Source: Endomychus coccineus (Eukaryota > Arthropoda > Insecta > Coleoptera > Endomychidae). From it: a stretch of 64,000 nt of DNA. Shown one piece after another: positions 33,780-45,000 of this stretch. The translations under genes were made by a program, and so were the position numbers. Numbering within the stretch: the stretch's first letter is position 1; every line of letters begins with the position of its first letter. The notes beneath the pieces are model-generated. The model searched no databases and was not told the origin of the DNA. It saw only the letters and a list, made by a program, of their open reading frames with translations. The stretch covers positions 20,874,297-20,938,296 of the forward strand of contig OY294068.1 in NCBI GenBank assembly GCA_958510875.1, in the 5' to 3' direction.

Positions 33780-34784
33780 CGGTGTTACGTATATATGTAT
33801 TGTGTATATTGATCACGATTTGAATAATAGATAGTGGATATACGACGTTTTTACGCTTGATTCAAAGATCGCAGGCGCTTTGAAGAAACGACAAGGATTT
33901 TGTTGTACATACAGCAGACATGTGGTGATGGTGATGTCGTCACCCTTCCCCCCCCACCACACACTGTCATAAGCATTTCAATGAATTGCTTTATCGACCA
34001 AAGAAATAAGGGTTAAACAAGCTAATTATTTTCCTTCATAAGTTTAATTTGATGAGAACATCTGGGAATGGGATAGGTTTGCTTATAAATACAGTAATTA
34101 TTCTTAAATAAATATCTACTTAGACTTACGTAAAATAAAGACTAATTCGATATGACAGTGAAAGGTGGGGTTGTGACGTCACACCATCGGAGTTAATTGT
34201 TTCACTTACAGAATGGCTCATTCGTAGATCGCCCCTATGTATTGAAATGATAAACTTCAAGTGGGAGTTTGTGTTTCATTAATAATTTATTATTAAATTA
34301 GTACATGTAAATTGGAAGGGATTTATCACCCTACAGAAAAATGTGTCGATCGTGAAAAATTCTAAAGAAGAGACAGGTGAGTATATCGATTAATTCTTCA
34401 AAGTTACTTATTTAAGCATCTTCGGACCATACTGAGAGAAAATTATAGTTCGAATTTCAACTTCCCCATCGGCTCATTGGAAAAAGGGAATATTGCCTAG
34501 TTATCTCAAAATTCTTATAGTAATTCTTCTCAAAGTATTCTATTCTTATATATATCAAGGAACTTAATAATAGGCCATACATTAAATAAATATTTCATAC
34601 TAAGTTGAAGGTCACAAATGCAATTCAGGTATATGAGTATGAGCATTTTCACAATAGAAAACTAAAGTAGGAATGAATTTATTCATTCGAGAATTTAACT
34701 ATTCTTTTTCATTTTTGATTATAGATGAATTAATTATTATAACATTAGAAAAATATTGAATTTTTTAAAGATAACTTCAGCAAT
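33780..34784. other. Intergenic DNA, nothing recognised
   Basis: No frame or repeat was recognised before the Tc1-like element. Confidence 0.4.
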
Positions 34785-34786
34785 TA

Positions 34787-37107
34787 CACTCCCGGACAAA
34801 ATTAAAGTATCACTCAATACATTGCAATTAATTTTTATACCATTCTGTATATAGGACGATTCTTGACTATTTTCAACATTCATATTAAAGAGTGTTTTCC
34901 CACCGCCCACTATGCAGCGCTGGTGAGTGGTGCCTCTAAAAAGCGAGTGCTAAAAGTTTAGCAGCCACCATTGAAGCTCCATACTGAAGTCACCAACAAG
35001 TGTGGAATACGTGTTTATGCAACTCTGCAATTGTTTCTCAAGTTGGCGGTTCGTCGACAACGGAGCATCCGACAAAAAGTACAAGAAAATTTTGGGTACA
35101 TCCATGTTAAGTAAAATTTCAATATATTCCGCTCCTAGTTATTTTATTTTGTTTGATTGATTCGTTACTGTAGTTATTAGATTGCTGCAGTATTTCGCAA
35201 AATCTCATGTCTTGTGATTATCGCTATGAGTTTTGATTAGCCTTGGAAATGAGGAGCTGAGGTGGTGTCGCTAAAATTTACGACGCTTCATTCGGTGTGT
35301 ATTTCCAGAATAGTACTTATTAGAAAATGAAAGTGCTATATCTCTGTGACAGTGCACCGTAGGAAAAAAGTGCATGTATATTTGTAGGTTTTTTCGGCTC
35401 TACAACTTTTATATTTCCACTGTAGCGCAAAAGAATTTTGTTTGCGTGGAAAAAAAGAAAAATGTTATTTTTGGTATGGTGCCCTCTGATTCTTGTACTT
35501 CTGGTTGTAGCGCAGCGACTTGATGATTGTAGAAAATATGCTTCTCTACAATTTTCCTCTACGACCTGGTGTTCTCGCTGAAAATATAATCCAAAAACAT
35601 TTTGATATTTCCAAAAATGCCCAACGGGTGGGGGCTACAACGTCATGGTTTTAACCTAGTCACATGCCATGCTGACGTTTATCGTTTATTAAAAAAACAG
35701 CTTCGGTAATATTTTCTCGACAGAATGACTTTACTTCGTGTATATAGTTCCATATAGAACGATGTTTCTTTGAAACCGACTACTCTGGGGAGCCCCGCAT
35801 ATTGGCCAGTGTGAAAACACTTTTGCTTTCTCAATTTAAATAGAACACTGTGTATATTATGATATTTTTCAAGTTGCCATGGGGATTTTTTCGATGTAGT
35901 GTTTTGCTACTTTATACTGAGGGGGTCCAATTTAATGTTTCGTATCTTATTAAATAATGGGCATTAACACTTTTTACATTATGTATTTTTTTGATATCGT
36001 GCATTTTACTTCAATTTACACATTTATTGGATAAAGTGATTATTTAGGTACATCATATGTAGAGATTACTCAACTTTTTCCAATGGACCATCCTTATATT
36101 ATACCGAAGTTAGAAAGATCTTTTACTATTCTTTAAGTTCCATTAACTCCCCTATCCCTGATTATATGGAACAGTTTATAAATATCGAGCTCTCAAAATA
36201 CGGACTAAGTATTTGTATTGTTTGCAGGGCTATGGTAAATGCAAAACATGAATACCTATAATCAAATCTGAGTTTGATAGTAATGTCTCGAATTGTGCAA
36301 TGTTTAAGACTGGCATTTTACCAGACTGAGATCCACACCTTCATTGGAATTTGAAAGATTGGCAGCGTGTTTTATTTGCAGATGAAGAAAAAATACCTAC
36401 ATCTAAGAGCTCCTTCTAGTATATAGAAGATAGGGAGGTATATTTCCAAGCGTCTGTATTTGCCAGAGCCTTTTGGTGGGGGCTCAGCTATATTCTGCGG
36501 TGACATGTTTAACTGAACAAAGGTGCATAAAGAAGATACAACAAGATCATGTTTGTTGGTGCCAATTATCTTAACGTATGACGTTACCAGACCCCACGTT
36601 GCTGAGGTAAATACTCACTATCTCAATGCGGTGGAAATTTCTGTTATGGAATGACTCTGCATGGAGTTCAGATCAGAATCCCATAGAACATGTTAAAATA
36701 TCGCATTAGAAGAATAGAAAATATAGTTCAGATGAAAGAAGCAGCTACAGAAGAATGGAAGAACAATCCCCAGTATGGGTTCCAAAACCTGATTAAGGTA
36801 ATGCCACGAAGGCTTAGCTTAGAGCATTCATTGCAAACCAGAAGAGGATACACCCAGATATCAAAATGTTCCTAATTTTTACTTTTTACAGGATATTACG
36901 TTGTTAAGTTGTTCCTGGTTAATGTTGAATTAACGCTTTAGTTTAAGAATTTGATTAAAATTTATTTAGAGTTAATATTTTGATTCAACCTTTGATTATT
37001 CACACATTTTTTTATAAGCTACTGATTTTTCATAAGACCTTGAAAAAATAGTTTGAAATTTAAAATGAATTCAATCAAATTTGGTGCGATATTTTTGTGC
37101 GGGAGTG
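34787..37107 (+). mobile_element. Tc1-like transposon (2321 bp between ends)
   Basis: The inverted ends start CACTCCCGGACAAAA at 34787 and CACTCCCGCACAAAA inward from 37107, with TA on both outer sides (34785-34786 and 37108-37109), as for Tc1/mariner. The span is longer than a usual 1.2-1.7-kb Tc1 element. A stretch from about 35105 to 36250 has no transposase similarity and may be a later insertion. Confidence 0.8.
36290..36880 (+). pseudogene. Tc1-like DDE transposase, C-terminal part
   Basis: In broken plus-strand frames: DWQRVLFADEEKI (first catalytic Asp, about 36358-36396); RPHVAEVNTHYL (about 36583-36620); SSDQNPIEHV (about 36668-36697, matching SPDLNPIEHVW with the second Asp); and a clean C-terminal stretch EEWKNNPQYGFQNLIKVMPR (36748-36807), then RGYTQ. 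Tc1 enzymes cut and paste at TA sites with a DD34E triad. Several stops show it is dead. Confidence 0.8.
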
Positions 37108-37199
37108 TATAAAGTTGAATAAAAATAAAACTGAACCATAGGTGGGATTCGAACACCCATATCTCCTAAATTTCTGGTCAGTTATCCTGAAAGGAATTC

Positions 37200-38150
37200 A
37201 TTTAAATATAAGCCTCAGAAGGGAAAGTAAATAGGATACACGTGAATCTAATTCTTTCATGTGTTATAGGATGCTTTCCAGCAGGTAAATTTTGTCTACT
37301 CAGAAAACCACCATATCTATTTCAAGTCCGATTTCACTAGTTTTTAATTCGCATTTCATCGGAAAGTTAAAAAAATTAATATCTTGTATTTAATTTTCCT
37401 CTGACATTGCATTTGTACTAACATTTTTTGAAAAATTGGCAAGCAACAATAAAACTATAATAAATAAAGAAAAATAAATATTTTATTAATCAATCAATCA
37501 AGAACATGGTATCCCTTGAGAAATATATATTGTCATTTCAAGATTCATTGTTCAAACGCTCTTAAACAAAGATACAAAATCTAAGCAATAACTATCATTC
37601 TATGAGATAAATATATAAATTGATTCATATCTTAATAAATATCCAAATTTTGATGTATTTTCTCATGTCAAAAGTTCTTAAAATTAAACAACAAATACAT
37701 AAATCACCAATTCGAGTTACAAATCTACATGAGTGGTGATATTTCGTTCAAAATAATTGATGAATGAATATCCCACTTTGGTGTCATTCCAGTGGCGCAC
37801 GTTTAAGTTTTGTCACTGGGTTCGGACATACGTATATACATTAATTATGCAATGGAAATGAGAAATTCGCGATTGATGAAAGGATGAGTACTTCCTATTG
37901 AAGTAATGCATTGGTCAATTTACTCATATTGATTTTTGGAAGATATGATTGAACCTGTAACCCCTTTTATGTATCGAAAAATTCACCAATATTTGCAGAA
38001 GAAAACTATTTTAGTTTTTAATACGTTCTAAATAGAAAGAAGGAACGTTTCTGAAAATATTTTCGTAGTACGGTATTTCGAAAAAAAATATACTCTATGT
38101 GATATATCTGAATTGATATTGTACTTATAACTATTGCAGTTTGTTACTCA
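37200..38150. other. AT-rich intergenic DNA, nothing recognised
   Basis: No open frame or repeat recognised. Confidence 0.4.
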
Positions 38151-38159
38151 AGGCTTAGA

Positions 38160-38735
38160 ATGAACGCTTTACCTCCAGTTAACCCGTCTTGTATCATATT
38201 CGTTGGTAAGGGTGATACAAACATCAAATAAAATAACTATTGAAAGTAAGATTATCACTAGTTTAATAAATGAATGTAAATATAGCTTCGTTGACACCCT
38301 AGCTTCTTCAAACAAATATTAGAAAGTACTAACTTTTTACAAAAGACCTAACCAAATATAAGAGCTATCTAGACGTAGCGTACAAAACGCAGAATAATTT
38401 AGCTAGGTTTCCAAAAATAATAAAGATAAATCATCCGATCCGAAGTTAAATGTGAGGTTTACAAGCTGACATGGTTAAGATATATATTGGTCAAACAGGA
38501 AGAACCTTCAAAAAACGGATCAAAGACTATAGACGTAATAAATCTGATTCAACCTTTGCAGAACAATTAATCATGGAAGCCATTACTTTAACGATATTTC
38601 AAAGATTTTGAAAGTTCAGAATATAAGTAATGAATTAAATTTGCTGGAATACCTGGAAATTAATAAATATAAGAACTCCCATATGCTATTGAACGATCCA
38701 CAAATACTTAATAAAATTATCCTTTGCTAAAATGT
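38160..38735 (+). pseudogene. Penelope-like element relic, linker and GIY-YIG
   Basis: The plus strand gives an inter-domain linker (DVAYKTQNNLARF, about 38370-38410; compare copy A NVAFETTNNLCSY), then IYIGQTGRTFKKRIKDYRR (38483-38540), HYF-type residues and a C-terminal NELNLLEYLEINKYKN-like segment to 38700. Multiple stops and shifts. A short part (38225-38345) is repeated inverted at 39370-39485. Confidence 0.75.
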
Positions 38736-38741
38736 GGATGA

Positions 38742-39299
38742 GGGCAAGGTGAAAACTGCCTGAAAAATGAAACAAGAAATGATTTATTTTGTCAAAACTC
38801 ATACTATTTGTCAACATAATCTATTTGTAGCCCGATACACTTCGTCTAATGTTTTAAAAATTTTTTGATCTCTTCCAAATAATACGATTTCGCCTATCCT
38901 TCAAAATAGGCGTTAGCTTCAGCGATAACCTAATCTCTTTCCGCCTAGCCATTATTTCAAGTTTGGAAATAGATAAACATCGCAGGGGGCTAAATCTGGA
39001 AAATATAGTGCATCATTCCATTCAAAGAGTCCCCATAATGTTTAACAAGCGATGCTTTGATTTGGGTAATGTTTTTTCCACGCAAGAAATAATGTTTAAT
39101 GAAGACGCGAAATTGTCTTTTTTTCTATGACTACGAAAATGTTCAAGGTTGCTTTCGATGGGTGGAAGAACAGAACTGAATGACATATCAGTCTGAAAAT
39201 TTTAATGCGTTCTACTAAGAAGGTACATCACAAATGTCACATGGGATTTTCGATTGTGGTGCCATCTGTTTTATTTTTCCGGGACTTTTCACCTTACCC
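38742..39299 (-). mobile_element. Mariner-like element, internally deleted (558 bp)
   Basis: The ends GGGCAAGGTGAAAA (38742) and GGGTAAGGTGAAAA (inward from 39299) are inverted repeats. On the minus strand it holds an N-terminal piece equivalent to 53230-53361 and, joined near 39028, a C-terminal piece (LGGKR, then GRDQKIFKTLDEVY). The catalytic centre is deleted. It lies between two inverted pieces of PLE. No TA duplication was seen. Confidence 0.8.
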
Positions 39300-39369
39300 A
39301 ATTATATACAATTTCACTAACCATCTTTTCTAAGATTATTATCATCAATTTATCTCCTTTGTATTAAGT

Positions 39370-39485
39370 TATTACTGTGTAATATTTGTTTGAAGAAGCT
39401 ACTGTGTTAGCTAAACTATAGTTATATTTATCTATTGAATTAGTGGAAATCATACTTTTAATAGTTATTTTATTCAAGTATAGAA
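39370..39485 (-). repeat. Inverted copy of PLE segment 38225-38345
   Basis: The reverse complement shares AAATAAAATAACTATT and TAGCTTCTTCAAACAAATATTA with 38228-38330. Together with the plus-strand relic this forms a tail-to-tail PLE arrangement around a mariner. Confidence 0.65.
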
Positions 39486-39489
39486 TTGA

Positions 39490-41840
39490 TTTTCATCACG
39501 TAATTGCTGATTCTATTCAATTTATAGTCATTCAAACGTTTCTCGATCAATTCAATTTCCATTGCATACTACGATTCCAACCGTAAAGTGTATTTCGAAA
39601 AATTGGTATTTTATACTTAAAATTCGAATCTTGGATTCTATCAATTCATCTATGTATGAAGTATCCTTTATTGTCAAAGAAATAATGTAAAAATTTCGTA
39701 CAATCTTCAATTTCATTTTAATGGAATAAACCGATACAATATTTTTTTATATTTTCATGATATAAGTTATGTATGTAACAAGAATCCAGTTTACAATTAG
39801 TTTGCTCTCTGAATTCGTAGTCTTTGAGTGTTTAGTAATCGCGTGGTTCATGCGCAGAACCAAACAAGAATGGGACTGCTATGTATCATAGCTTCTATCA
39901 TGGTAGAATGAAAAGTAAGAGATACAACTATCAAAGGCTGAACGCCATCTCATGACAGATGTCTCAACTAAACGAATTGTTAATGAATATCATTACAACA
40001 AACCTCTTGCCTCATATTGTTCAACGGCGTCGTATAACTTTATCATCATCATTGGACACCACGACGCCTTTTAAAAGTAAAATTTTGTAGTCTTTCCGTG
40101 AATGAAAGCTTCTGACGATACAAGTCATGGATAGGAGAGGCTGGTCTTATAGGATAAATATACACTTGTTTCAATCTAACATTGTGAAACCTTCAATTAT
40201 GCTCCGAAAACTGAATCAATACGTTAACATTAATTCCATGATTAAATAATTTCTGTTGGCATTCAAAAATATCGTCAACAAAGGTATCAAGATTTCTAAA
40301 TGGATATGAAGATTTACAGACGTTAGATCGAAAAGGGTATAGACTAAAACAATTTATTTTGATGCAAAATACACTTTCGGCAATTGTATCGCTAGTGGTC
40401 CATTGTGAACCGTACACTGAGTAATGGCAAAATTCTAATCAGACTTATCTTTCACTCTGTCGAAACGTACGAAAGGCCATCATCTGTCACGTACGACCGA
40501 CAGGAACCTCTATCTCCACTATGAAGCTTTATGCTTCTTTTTCTGATCTCGTCGTCTGTCAGGATCGGCAAGGTTAGCTAAGATCTTCAGATCCTTGTAG
40601 TCCAGCTGTAAGTACCATCTCACTGACATACGTCCTACATTTGTGGATAATGTGGTGGCCACTAAATTTGATAGCCACATCTGGATTTGTGGAAACTTTC
40701 ATATTAACACTTGAAGCTTACCTTCTATTCACACCACCCTCTACATAGTTAATGAATGTACTATACCGACGTCCATGGCTAACCAGTTGCGATGAAGTGT
40801 TAAAATAATACCATAAGCCAGAGTTAAAAATACACGTGTTCAAATTGTCAATGTGGATTATACGGAGATTGAGCTCGTTTAGTTATATTGTAACTGTCGT
40901 CTGACACACCATTATTTTTTTTCATTATTTCGAAATTTAACTATGAGGTCAATCAATACGCTCTGCGATATGCCGTTAAGACGGAGTGAGTAATAGTAAC
41001 ATTAATATTAACATACTGACCGACTTCTCAGTTTAATATACCTACTTCAAACCAGTGTTAATGTATCATGAATCATTAACATCTTGTATATTACTTTTTT
41101 CTACAATTTAATAATTAACTTCAAAACGTTTGGAAATTTTCTCTGGGATCCGATTTCTATTGGAAGTGTCCATAACCTCCAGAGCCTCTGCTAGGGCTCA
41201 CATCAATTCGTTTGCTGCATTACTTTCTCAAAGTATGAATCTCTAAGACTTATTCAATTCTACGGTATTCCTGAATAACGCGTAGAAGCCGCAGATGCCA
41301 ATTTCCTTAGATACTTATCGGATTACCTCCTGAACGTTCCTTGGTTGATAGAATTTGAAATAATCAACATTGAATGCATGCTGCAACTGATTGGAATATC
41401 TACTGAGTTATTGATATCTGAAAATGTATTCATTCCAATGAAAATATCAATCGTAGGATATAGGCTACAAAGGTAGTTGACATGAAATTGTTTTAAATAA
41501 CTAAAACGAGATTAAATCCACATTTACAACTTGTTCAATAACTATGTTCCTGAATATGAAATAAACAAGAGGGAGACCACGCAGATATAATAATGACGAG
41601 AACAAGCTTGATTTCTAAAGCTTAAAATACTTATCGATTATGGTAATCGTGAATACGAATATCTTCAGAAAACTACGAAAAAAGCAACCGGTATGTTGAA
41701 ATTTCAATTCCAGTCGATATCATAAAATGCGTAGAGCTTTCCCTATTGCAATATTTCCCTACATTTCCTGATGTTACCATAAATTGTCATGATTGAAACC
41801 ACCACATTAGACACAATGATTGATTGATTCTAGCAATACT
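39490..41840. other. DNA beyond the last mapped Mctp exon, nothing recognised
   Basis: The terminal Mctp exon is expected at or to the left of here but was not identified. A minus-strand frame at 40193-40417 has no motif that I recognise. Confidence 0.4.
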
Positions 41841-41843
41841 CAC

Positions 41844-42051
41844 AAGCATTTCATCATCGGGAATCCTGGATAATAAATCCAGCAATTCATTGTTCGGAAC
41901 GGAATGTGGCCTAAGGATTCTTCTCAAAAATTTGTTGGCTCCCCAAAGCATGAGAAGATATTGAATTGGTATCAAATACAAAACTAGAGTCGCTGCACCC
42001 AGCAGAATGATTGCTATCCATGATAGATAAGGTATTGTGAAGTTGAATGTA
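41844..42051 (-). CDS. Mctp: Mctp exon: second membrane span
   Basis: Encodes a hydrophobic span (LSWIAIILLGAATLVLYLIP), then LRRILRPHSVPNNELLDLLS and RIPDDEML. The acceptor is ATTTGCAG and the donor GTGAGT from 41843 in phase 0, so a short terminal exon should follow. Confidence 0.95.
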
Positions 42052-45000
42052 CTGCAAATAAAAAATGCTTATCGTTATAGAGAAATGACATGCGGAATTG
42101 CATTTGCCAATAATGATTGTCATTGGCAAAGTTTTGTTGTTGATAACGTACTTTTTGACAGCTTCCAGTAGCGAAGCAATTTTGCCAATGGCATTTTGTA
42201 CTCCTTGTGTGACATCTTGGATAGCTTGCAACCTCTCTTTCAAACTTTTCTTCTCTTCCTGAAAGCAATGATCAAAATTGATTGTTTACTCGGCTTGTAA
42301 TGTGAAGAGCTGCAATAAAAAGTTAATTCAGAATCGACAACATACTAACTTTTTCCTTATCGTCTTCGTCGTCATCCTCTAAATCAGAATCCGCCGTTTC
42401 ATCCCATGGTACAGCCGTTGGACCAGCCAATGCTTTCAAAGCGTATTGTTTCAGGAAAATTAGTAAGCCTCCAATTGGTATCATCCATGGTTGAAAGTAA
42501 TAACACAGAATCAGCCAGAGGACGAGAGCGGCGAAGCTTTGTAATTTCGATTCCCATTCGAAACAATTTCTGCAAATCAGAAACACTAGATAATAAATCA
42601 GATTATTGGATGTTGAGGGTGGTCATAATGATGATGTAAATGAATCCGCAAATCACATTCGAAACTTCGTATACCATATGGTAACATGATGATGTTTTCT
42701 GAACGGTTTACTAAGTCAACTGGAGCAATAACAAAATAGAGATAACAGTTTGTTTACAATGAGGATCAGGTGAAAATGGGTCATGTTTATTCACTTTGGA
42801 AGTTCTTGATATACCTATTTACAAGAACGGAATGTTTGTCGAGTCCGACAGGCATTGTTAGGGTGGTTTTAAACTCTTCAAGCAGCTTTGAGGATGTATG
42901 TCGACTTATCAGCATCAAGAATCGATCAAAAAGTCCTCATTTGAAGATATTTTAGAGGAACAGGAAGATAAAGCTCTATGTGTCTGAACAAGTGAACGAA
43001 AACAAGAAAATTGTAAATTGCATCTGTCATAGCTATTAAATGAATATGTTTTCTGAATGGTTTACTAGGTCAACTGGAGCAATAACAAAATGGAGCTAAC
43101 AGTTTGTTTACAATGAGGACCAGGTAAAAAAAAGGTCATGTTTATTCACTTTGGATGTTCTTGATATACCTATTTACCAGAACGGAATGTACGTCGAGTC
43201 TGCCAGGCATTGCTAGGGTGGTTTTCCACTCTTCGAGCAGCCTTGAGGATGTGTGTCAACTCATCAGCTTTATCAAGAATCGGTCAAAAACTCCTCATTT
43301 GAAGATATTGCAGAATAATAGGAAGATCAAGCTCAATGAGCATGAACAAGAGAACGAAAATAAGAAAACAGTATTGAATGAATTCAATGTCTCGAGAAGG
43401 GAGTGAACAATTCCTTCACTAGTTCTTACTTTTGTGCTTTGATTGAGATAGCAAGATGAAATAATGTAGTACAAACAATGTCCTGAATCATCTCTGATAG
43501 TGAGGATACTACAATTCAAAACTATGTAAACTATGTGAAGTTCCTAAGACAACTGCAGTTTTGATATAGGAAAATTATTGAGATGTTTCTGTTTGGAAAG
43601 AGCACGATTATCCGTTACCTTTTCATTCTCTTAGTAAATTTGGAACTATTGGTAGAACTGGTATACTTACTGAAAAAGTTTCCCGCATTCATAGAAATAG
43701 ATGACAAACACTTTCAATCTGAGGACGTTCTTCACGAAAACCTGTCTCTTGAACTTAATTTCGCCTTGCATGTACTTTTCCTCTTTGGGATTGAGCGTTC
43801 TTATACAAGCTCTTACGGGATTCCACACCAAATTCATCTCCAACAATATTTGCGGACAGTTACCTTTGGCTCTACTCCTCAACTTTTTATCTTTCAGAGC
43901 AAACCATCGTTTTTCCCCGTTCCGCATCCTCAGCAATGGGATAGCTATTTTACCTAAAAATTCCACTTTGTGATCGCGATCTTCGTCGAAGACCGTCACC
44001 TCCAGCACGCTGTTGATGTCTTTGATGTTAAAAGTGAATATCTTCTGCCATGACGGCGATAATGTTTTATATTCGGTTTGGGTTTGTAATCGAGCGTTCC
44101 CCAGTTCGAGAACGCAAAACGGATCGCTCTTACCTCCAAGATCCGCTGCCGCCAGCCCTGTAGCTCGATATACTTTAACGGTGAGATGACCTACATCTTT
44201 GATGTTTTGAAACGTACGATGCCATTCCTGTAACATAATTAGATTAGCCTACGCCTGCTGAAGTGAGCGAGATAATTTACATATCGATTGAAGAGCAATT
44301 CTTGTTCTCGAGGGTTGTCCTCGTGGGTTGTCAAATCTGATATCGTTTCGGAAGCTGTCGTACCGCTGATGGTGAGGAGAAGATGTAACGATCCAGCGCC
44401 GTCTTCTAACGATTGCCATAAGCTGTGCGTACGTTCTCGTTCTAAGGTAGATAAGTCGAGACCAAATCTGAAAAATGCAATTGTTTTAATCTGCCTAAAC
44501 GGTTCAAGTTGATAAATGAAACACATATTTAAATATGATGAATCATATTATTCAAAATTGACTCAATTGATTTGGATTCTACTTCTCTATCCAAAACAAG
44601 GGAATTTTTTTTATACTTTGCCTACACGAGAGGGAAACCTATAAAGTTCGAAGAAAATCATGTGAGCCAGCAGTGGAATATAGGGAGAGTAAATACGCAT
44701 TCGAATTTTTCTTGTAGGTTATAGATATAGGGAGAGACCTCACTAGGTCTAACTTCGCTGTTCAATAAAAACATGAAGTCTGCTAGGAAGAAGTTTGGCA
44801 GGTCTCGAGCTTGATATTGTAAGGGGGACTAGTTTGAGCTCATCTAGTCCGCCTATCTGGAATTTCTCGTGGTGGAACAATAGACGATATTTCTGATGAA
44901 CACCGACCATGGAAATATATCTAGAAAAGGGTGAGATCTCATACCTTTCTACGATGTTCCAGAGAGGTCAATAAACTCGTGAGTGTGACATCATCAATCA

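Noticed and set aside
37135..37200. tRNA-like T-arm (GGGATTCGAAC on the plus strand, minus-strand gene)
   Set aside because: No matching acceptor stem or D-arm was found; a tRNA-derived SINE scrap at most.
40193..40417. 74-residue minus-strand frame near the Mctp 3' side
   Set aside because: No motif, no convincing splice sites, and it does not match the expected Mctp C-terminus.
40440..40500. Minus-strand CAGATGATGGCC near GTACG words, resembling a ribozyme core
   Set aside because: GAAA is absent at the required place and no stem II forms.
41640..41780. Possible terminal exon of Mctp
   Set aside because: An AG is present but the frame stops at once and lacks family residues.
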